From Psychrobacter okhotskensis (GTDB lineage: Bacteria; Pseudomonadota; Gammaproteobacteria; Pseudomonadales; Moraxellaceae): a stretch of DNA of 64,000 nucleotides. The stretch is from contig NZ_JABRVQ010000009.1 of assembly GCF_013248965.1 (NCBI RefSeq), forward strand, positions 1 through 64,000, given 5' to 3'. The translations under genes and the position numbers were made by a program. Under the pieces are notes generated by a model that saw nothing but the letters and a program-made list of their open reading frames with translations, did no database searches and was not told where the DNA came from. The first letter of the stretch is position 1. Every line of letters begins with the position of its first letter. Below, piece by piece: positions 58,680 to 64,000 of this stretch.

Positions 58680-60977
58680 ATGGATACCGCCCTATTATTA
58701 TCCGGCGTGGTTGGGATTGGCATTGCCGCCCAATGGTTGGCTTGGTATTTAAAGCAACCATCCATTTTATTTTTATTACTTATTGGTATTATCGTTGGCC
58801 CAGTGCTCGGCGTATTCGACCCTGACTTGGTGTTGGGCGAGCTGATGTTCCCGTTTATCTCTTTGGGGGTGGCGATTATTTTATTCGAAGGCTCGCTAAC
58901 GCTAGAGTTCGATGAAATCAAACAACACGGCTCGGTCGTGCAGATGCTGGTATCAGTCGGGGTACTGATCACCATTGCTATCGTGGCGCTGTCGACTTAT
59001 CTATTGTTCGATGTCGATCCACTGATTGCGTTGCTGTTCGGTGCACTGGTCTGTGTGACGGGGCCAACGGTAATTATGCCGCTACTGCGTAGTGTGCGAC
59101 CCAACAAGACCATCTCCAATATCCTGAAATGGGAAGGCATTATCATCGACCCCATCGGCGCTATCGCCGTGGTATTGGTCTACGAGTATATTATCTCAGG
59201 CGGCGAAGCCAGTAGTATCTTACTGTTTGCCAAAATCGTGGTACTTGCAACCGCGCTAGGTATGGCGGGTGCTTGGGTACTGGCGTTCCTCATGCGTCGG
59301 CATATGATTCCTGAGTTTTTGCGCAATGTCTTTACCCTTGCCTTTGTTTTGGTATTATTTTCAGTCTCAAACCATTTAGAGCATGAGTCGGGTCTACTGA
59401 CCGTCACTGTATTAGGCGTTGCCCTCGCCAACTGGCCAAAATTCCCGCGCGATACGATTTTAGAGTTTAATGAATCGTTAACCATTTTATTAGTTTCAGT
59501 ATTATTTATCATTCTTGCGGCTCGTGTTGAGCTTGAAAGTCTACTGCAGGTTGGTTTTGCGGGTCTAGTATTACTGGCTATCGTGATGTTCATCGCGCGT
59601 CCATTATCAGTATGGGCCTCGTCCATTGGCTCTAACTTAAAGACCAATGAAAAGTTAATGATTAGCTGGATTGGACCACGCGGTATCGTCGCTGCCGCTA
59701 TCTCATCTCTGTTTGCGATTCGCTTGCAAGAATATGATATCCAAGGCGTTGAACTGCTAGTGCCATTGGTATTTTTGGTCATTATTGGTACGGTCATGAT
59801 TCAGGGCTTGGGCGCAAAAATGGTAGGTAACCTGCTTGGTGTCCGTGAGCCTGAGACCAACGGTATCCTGATCGTCGGCTCCAACCCAATTGCCCTGCTC
59901 GTCGCCACCTCATTAAAAGAGCAAGGCTTCGATGTCATCGTCGCTCATAACAACTATACCAACATCGCGCGCGCGCGTATGAGTGGTCTGCGCACCTATT
60001 TTGGCAACCCCATCTCTGATCACGCCGACCATCATCTTGACCTCATTGGTATTGGTCATTTATTTGCCATGAGTATGGATAAAGAGATGAATACCTTGTC
60101 TGAGATTCATTACCGTCATGAGTTCGGTGAACGTAAGCTTTATCGCCTCAAGTTCAGCGACGAAAAAGTTAAAAGTGAGCGCGACGATAAGCAAGGTAAC
60201 TTCCATTCACAGTGGCTGTTTGGCAAAGATGTCACCTACACCAAGCTTGCCAGTATGCTGTCCAGAAAAGCCCGTATTAAAATCACCAATATTACGGACA
60301 GCTATAGCTTTGAGCAGTATAAAGCTGACAATAAGCAATTCGTGCCGCTCTATACGCTAGACAAAGAAGGCAAGCTGCACGTCATCACGGACAAATTCGA
60401 AGGATCAGTACCGCGCGATCGCAAGCTGATTTCTTTGGTCGTTGATGATGAGGTACAGCCAAAGCCAGTAGACGTCACGCCAAAGCAAGAGCAAGCACGC
60501 GCTGCTGCAGATGCCAGCTTTGAAGCCAACTCTAAAGCGCCTGAAAAGCGTAAAGAAAAAGAGATGGTGGAAGAGATCGCTGATACGCCAGAACAAGAGC
60601 TAGCCGTCGCGACTGATAAAGACAGTGACAAGAGTGCCTCTAACAGCACTAATAATGCCAGTATCAAAGCGGCGGCGGCAAAGAGTGATGCTGTAAAGGA
60701 AACCACAAAGGCTGAAACCAATGAAAATCAGGACATAGAAGCTAAAGAGTCTTTTAACAGCCCCTCTAATAAAGGCGTGATGTCTGATAATTCAACGGCA
60801 ACATCCAAGACTGCTAAGCCGACTACTAGCAATAGTGGTACAAACGGTAATGGTAATGCGCCGAAGATGAAAAGTGGTGCGCTCGACCCTAATCGCCTAC
60901 CTGACTCAGATCATGACAATACCAATAGTGATGTGAAGATAAAGGATGCGGCAAAAAAGGCTGCGGATAAACCATAA
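58680..60977 (+). CDS. CPA1-type cation:proton antiporter with RCK-like domain and disordered tail
   Basis: A 765-residue protein. Residues about 1-395 form around twelve membrane helices of the NhaP type, with GPTVIMPLLRSVRP, IDPIGAIAVVLVYE and SWIGPRGIVAAAISS. Next comes a Rossmann/RCK-like domain (GILIVGSNPIALLVATSLKEQ) without the usual GxGxxG, then from about 600 a long polar, Lys/Ala/Ser/Thr-rich tail that looks disordered. AAAGGA precedes the ATG. Na+ or K+ for H+ exchange is inferred. Confidence 0.87.
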   Translation: MDTALLLSGVVGIGIAAQWLAWYLKQPSILFLLLIGIIVGPVLGVFDPDLVLGELMFPFISLGVAIILFEGSLTLEFDEIKQHGSVVQMLVSVGVLITIAIVALSTYLLFDVDPLIALLFGALVCVTGPTVIMPLLRSVRPNKTISNILKWEGIIIDPIGAIAVVLVYEYIISGGEASSILLFAKIVVLATALGMAGAWVLAFLMRRHMIPEFLRNVFTLAFVLVLFSVSNHLEHESGLLTVTVLGVALANWPKFPRDTILEFNESLTILLVSVLFIILAARVELESLLQVGFAGLVLLAIVMFIARPLSVWASSIGSNLKTNEKLMISWIGPRGIVAAAISSLFAIRLQEYDIQGVELLVPLVFLVIIGTVMIQGLGAKMVGNLLGVREPETNGILIVGSNPIALLVATSLKEQGFDVIVAHNNYTNIARARMSGLRTYFGNPISDHADHHLDLIGIGHLFAMSMDKEMNTLSEIHYRHEFGERKLYRLKFSDEKVKSERDDKQGNFHSQWLFGKDVTYTKLASMLSRKARIKITNITDSYSFEQYKADNKQFVPLYTLDKEGKLHVITDKFEGSVPRDRKLISLVVDDEVQPKPVDVTPKQEQARAAADASFEANSKAPEKRKEKEMVEEIADTPEQELAVATDKDSDKSASNSTNNASIKAAAAKSDAVKETTKAETNENQDIEAKESFNSPSNKGVMSDNSTATSKTAKPTTSNSGTNGNGNAPKMKSGALDPNRLPDSDHDNTNSDVKIKDAAKKAADKP

Positions 60978-61008
60978 CGCTATTGTCTGAAAAGCTAACG
61001 AGCAAATA

Positions 61009-61042
61009 AAAAGCCCTCATAATGATTATGAGGGCTTTTTTA
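61009..61042. terminator. terminator between the antiporter and tmk
   Basis: AAAAGCCCTCATAA pairs with TTATGAGGGCTTTT around a short loop, followed by T-run; works for both convergent genes. Confidence 0.9.
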
Positions 61043-61125
61043 TAGGGCGCTATTTGACGATGTTTGGCAAGATTTAGACATTTTTAGCCCATTTAGATGA
61101 CTATCGAATAAATTGAAGACACGCT

Positions 61126-61836
61126 CTAGCTAAGATGAAATCGTGTCGCAACCGTTTGCCATACTCGCACACTTACTTCGTCAGCACTGCCTGAGGCGTC
61201 GATACGCTGGATACGCTCAGGCTGCTCGCCAGCAAGGACACTGAAACCTTTATGCACCCGAGTAAAAAACGCCGCCGCCTGCTGCTCAAAACGATCGGCA
61301 GCGCTACGTTTACCCGCCCGCGCCATGCCTTCTAATACTGGCAAATCCAACCATAGAGTCAGCTCGGGCAACTGGGTAACAAACTGACCGATAAGGCTGT
61401 CAATTTTGGCTCGTACCTCCTCATCACCATGCGCACGTCCAAAGCCCTGATAGGCAATGGTAGAGTCGGTAAATCGATCGCATATCACCCATTTACCACG
61501 CTGTAATGCGGGCAAAATTACTTGTTGCAGATGGTCACAGCGCGCCGCAAACATCAGTAGCAGCTCAGTATTATCATTAATTTTGGTATCAGGGTCTAGC
61601 AAAATAGCGCGCAACTGCTCTGCAAACGGGCTACCACCCGGCTCACGGGTACGCAGATAGTCGATACCATGCGCCTCTAGTCGCGCACATAACTGCTCGA
61701 TAGCGGTGGTCTTGCCAACGCCTTCGGTACCTTCAAAGCTAATAAAGCGCCCTTGCATGGGCGCGGTATCTGTAATCTCAGGCGTGGCTTGAGCTGGGCT
61801 GCTGTATGCTAAGTTGGCTGCTATAGATGCTGACAT
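61126..61836 (-). CDS. tmk: thymidylate kinase
   Basis: A 236-residue kinase converting dTMP to dTDP. The P-loop is GTEGVGKT at 36-43, the DR motif is CDRFTDSTIAYQG, and REPGG is the dTMP loop. An extra 27 residues precede the usual start MQGRFISFEG; the first ATG has AAGG upstream and was kept. It follows mltG by 55 bp, the usual pairing, but holB does not follow. Confidence 0.94.
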   Translation of the reverse strand: MSASIAANLAYSSPAQATPEITDTAPMQGRFISFEGTEGVGKTTAIEQLCARLEAHGIDYLRTREPGGSPFAEQLRAILLDPDTKINDNTELLLMFAARCDHLQQVILPALQRGKWVICDRFTDSTIAYQGFGRAHGDEEVRAKIDSLIGQFVTQLPELTLWLDLPVLEGMARAGKRSAADRFEQQAAAFFTRVHKGFSVLAGEQPERIQRIDASGSADEVSVRVWQTVATRFHLS

Positions 61837-61891
61837 ACTATGACCTTATGTCATTGATGAGAATGGGCGTGGCTCTTCGGTACATACTGGC

Positions 61892-63187
61892 TTATGACGG
61901 CGGCGTTTGCGAGCGCTTTTCACGCATCACGCTCAGGTATTCTTTTACCGCCTGATTGTGCTCAGCCAAGCTATTGGTGAATTTGTGCCCACCGTTGCCT
62001 GTCGCCACAAAATACAACGCATCACTATCCGCCGGATGTAAGGTTGCTTCGATAGAAGCCGCAGAAGGCAAGGCTATCGGTGTGGGCGGCAAACCATCAA
62101 TTTGATAGGTGTTATACGAGGTCTTTTCGTCGATGTCTTTACGGCGAATATTGCCATCATAGCGGCTGCCCATACCATAGATAATGGTCGGATCGGTCTG
62201 CATGCGCATGCCTTTATCCAAGCGGTTTTTAAAAACCGCAGAGACTAAAGGACGCTCTTCTGCCACACTGGTTTCTTTTTCGATAATAGAGGCCATAACC
62301 AGCGCTTCATAAGGACTCTTATAAGGCAGGTCAGGCGCACGATTTTCCCATGCTTTGGTCAATGCCTGCTGCTGACGCTTGTACAAATCTGTCAATACCT
62401 GCTTGTCGCTGGTGCCCTCGCCGTAATAATAAGTATCAGGCGCAAACCAACCCTCAAGATTATGATTGACGATAGGGTCGTTACTATTGGTCACGCTGTC
62501 TGGCAATATACCTGCCAAATCTAAAGCCTGCGCGATACTAGCATTGCTAGCATTAGCGCCATTCACTGTCAGCACTTCTTTTTTGATAGTGTTATTATCA
62601 CGTAGCGTTTGATATAGATCTTTAGACGTTTTGCCTTCGATAATTTGCACTTTTACCATCGCTGCTTTAGCCCCTTGCGCGAGCACTTGCAGCGCCTCAG
62701 CGATGGTTGGGTTCTCTGGTAATTGATAAATACCGGCATGTAATGGCGCGTCCACTTGCGACTTGATATAGAGCTTGGCAATGCTGGCAGAAAAAAGTGG
62801 AATCTGCTGTTGCCACTGCGGCAATAAGCCGTAATAGGTCTGACCTGACTCAATCGTCACCATTTGCTGCGGCTGCTCAATCCGTCCAAACAACGTCTGA
62901 TAGACCATCACTAAGAAAAACGCGGCAATCAGCCCAAGCACGAGCAAGACTTGATAACCGCGCTGCATAAAGAACGACTGATTGTCTGCTTTATATTTAC
63001 GCGGTTTACTGTTGCCGCTGATGAGCGAGACATCTGTTGCCGGTACGTCCTCTACTGCCGCCTCGTCGACGACTGGTCTAGCATCTGATGGCGTGCTAGC
63101 AACACGCTCGTCAACAGTTCCCGCTTGCTTATTGGATGGGGTATCATTAGGACGTTCAGGAGGCGTTTCAGGTGTGGGCGTGCTCAT
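61892..63187 (-). CDS. mltG: endolytic murein transglycosylase MltG
   Basis: A 431-residue inner-membrane enzyme that cleaves nascent peptidoglycan. A cytosolic Pro/Thr/Asp-rich region of about 78 residues precedes the single membrane helix (79-100). The YceG domain has GxTxxDLYQTL, LEGWFAPDTYYY, and the catalytic Glu303 in ASIIEKETS, with the end motif YNTYQIDGLPPTPIALPS. It is longer than E. coli MltG (340) because of the N-terminal region. In operon with tmk. Confidence 0.95.
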   Translation of the reverse strand: MSTPTPETPPERPNDTPSNKQAGTVDERVASTPSDARPVVDEAAVEDVPATDVSLISGNSKPRKYKADNQSFFMQRGYQVLLVLGLIAAFFLVMVYQTLFGRIEQPQQMVTIESGQTYYGLLPQWQQQIPLFSASIAKLYIKSQVDAPLHAGIYQLPENPTIAEALQVLAQGAKAAMVKVQIIEGKTSKDLYQTLRDNNTIKKEVLTVNGANASNASIAQALDLAGILPDSVTNSNDPIVNHNLEGWFAPDTYYYGEGTSDKQVLTDLYKRQQQALTKAWENRAPDLPYKSPYEALVMASIIEKETSVAEERPLVSAVFKNRLDKGMRMQTDPTIIYGMGSRYDGNIRRKDIDEKTSYNTYQIDGLPPTPIALPSAASIEATLHPADSDALYFVATGNGGHKFTNSLAEHNQAVKEYLSVMREKRSQTPPS

Positions 63188-63357
63188 GGCAACTCGCGAG
63201 GCAGAAGTTTGCTAGAATTTAGCACTGAACCGTGCGCTTTTCAATGGTATTTGCTTAGCTTATGAATTATCTTGCTATTGATAGCAGTTTATATGGCTTA
63301 ATACTTAGGCGTTTTTTTCAGTATTCTCAGCTTATCTATTAATAATGAAAATATCTT

Positions 63358-64000
63358 ATGAACCTACATTTTAACCAAAGTCTTGCTAAAAACTATCACT
63401 CTGAACCTCAAAAAGTTCGTGTACTCAGTGAAGCATGGGTAAAAGAAAATAGTTACTGCACCAATTGTAGCGCCCAGTCGCTAGCTGAGTTTGCTAATAA
63501 CAAACCTGTTGCTGATTTTTATTGCGAAAATTGTAATGAGCAATATGAGTTAAAAAGTAAAAAAGCCAAGTTAAGCAATGTTGTCAATGATGGTGCTTAT
63601 AAGACGATGATTGAGCGTATCAATAGTAAGAACAATCCCAGCTTCTTCTTTTTAACCTACTCAAAAGAATACACCGTCAATAACTTTCTGATTATTCCCA
63701 AGCATTTCTTTACACCCGATATTATTGTTAAGCGTAAACCCTTATCAGTGACGGCAAAACGAGCAGGTTGGGTTGGTTGCAATATTGACTTACGCCAAGT
63801 ACCCGAATCGGGCAAAGTATTTTTGGTCAAAGACCAACAAGCTATACCGCGTGAAAATGTCACTCAACAGTTCCAAAAGACTTTATTTCTACGCAAGCAA
63901 TCTATGGCTTCACGTGGTTGGACACTCGATGTCTGGCAATGTATCGACCGACTCGATGACAGTTTTTCTCTCAATCAAGTTTATGCTTTTGCTGATGAGC
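63358..64000 (+). CDS. DpnI-like methyl-directed restriction endonuclease (3' end outside window)
   Basis: The frame is open from the ATG at 63358 to the window end, 214 codons, of about 254 expected from DpnI. It matches Streptococcus DpnI along its visible length: LHFN start, zinc site Cys34, Cys37, Cys56, Cys59, and the PD-(D/E)xK active site at exactly the DpnI positions, Asp53 (VADFYC), Glu64 and Lys66 (YELKSKK). NDGAY, FFFLTY, RAGWVGCNIDL and FLRKQS follow. The winged-helix C-terminal domain starts at SRGWTLDV and is cut. DpnI cleaves GATC only when adenine is methylated. The gene is AT-rich and lies divergent from mltG, where pabC might be expected. No methylase is visible. Confidence 0.9.
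   Translation, partial: MNLHFNQSLAKNYHSEPQKVRVLSEAWVKENSYCTNCSAQSLAEFANNKPVADFYCENCNEQYELKSKKAKLSNVVNDGAYKTMIERINSKNNPSFFFLTYSKEYTVNNFLIIPKHFFTPDIIVKRKPLSVTAKRAGWVGCNIDLRQVPESGKVFLVKDQQAIPRENVTQQFQKTLFLRKQSMASRGWTLDVWQCIDRLDDSFSLNQVYAFADE

Overview
The window looks like a chromosomal segment of a Psychrobacter-like gammaproteobacterium (Moraxellaceae). The evidence is a moderate, AT-leaning base composition, the protein sequences themselves, and a core order typical of the group: hemA divergent from a TPR gene, lolB and ispE, then tRNA-Gln, prs, rplY and pth. The genus call rests on recognition of these families and was not checked by a search.

Layout. 1-4.2 kb is accessory in character: a gene tail, a Sel1-repeat gene broken by an in-frame TGA, a membrane-anchored serine hydrolase, an LprI-like secreted protein and an orphan protein. 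4.3-11 kb holds a dienoyl-CoA reductase-like flavoenzyme divergent from an acyl-CoA ligase, a pair of YeeE/YedE sulfur-transport half proteins with an AT-rich operator-like palindrome, and a class V aminotransferase. 11.3-21.9 kb is housekeeping: hemA, a TPR protein, lolB, ispE, two identical tRNA-Gln genes, prs, rplY with a structured leader, pth and panD. 22-33 kb carries a Ca2+/Na+ exchanger, an RDD protein, tRNA-Arg and tRNA-Ser, thiD, yggT-proC, tilS, a short accA, ppx and an Mpo1-like protein. 33-47 kb has fadD, hemL, a SANT-like/SWIM gene pair, yjdM, ygfZ, dadA, a molybdopterin oxidoreductase, and a TetR regulator divergent from an Old Yellow Enzyme with two operator-like palindromes between them. 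47-55 kb has a CsbD-like stress protein, a ZIP transporter, two tandem paralogous small lipoproteins, a YqfO-like protein, a 3-methyladenine glycosylase and the dapA-bamC-purC cluster with a reduced bamC. 55-64 kb has a metallophosphoesterase-like protein lacking its metal histidines, a DegP-type protease, a CPA1 antiporter, mltG-tmk and, cut by the window end, a close homologue of the methyl-directed restriction enzyme DpnI.

Functional links: heme synthesis (hemA, hemL), fatty-acid activation and oxidation (fadD, the AlkK-like ligase, the FadH-like reductase) and synthesis (accA), cell-envelope assembly and quality control (lolB, bamC, DegP, mltG), and lysine/purine/thymidylate synthesis (dapA, purC, tmk). 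A dispersed palindromic repeat of about 70 bp core occurs three times in intergenic DNA. The most notable accessory item is the DpnI-like gene at the right edge. It implies cleavage of Dam-type methylated DNA, and therefore a host without Dam methylation. No complete new multi-gene system was found.
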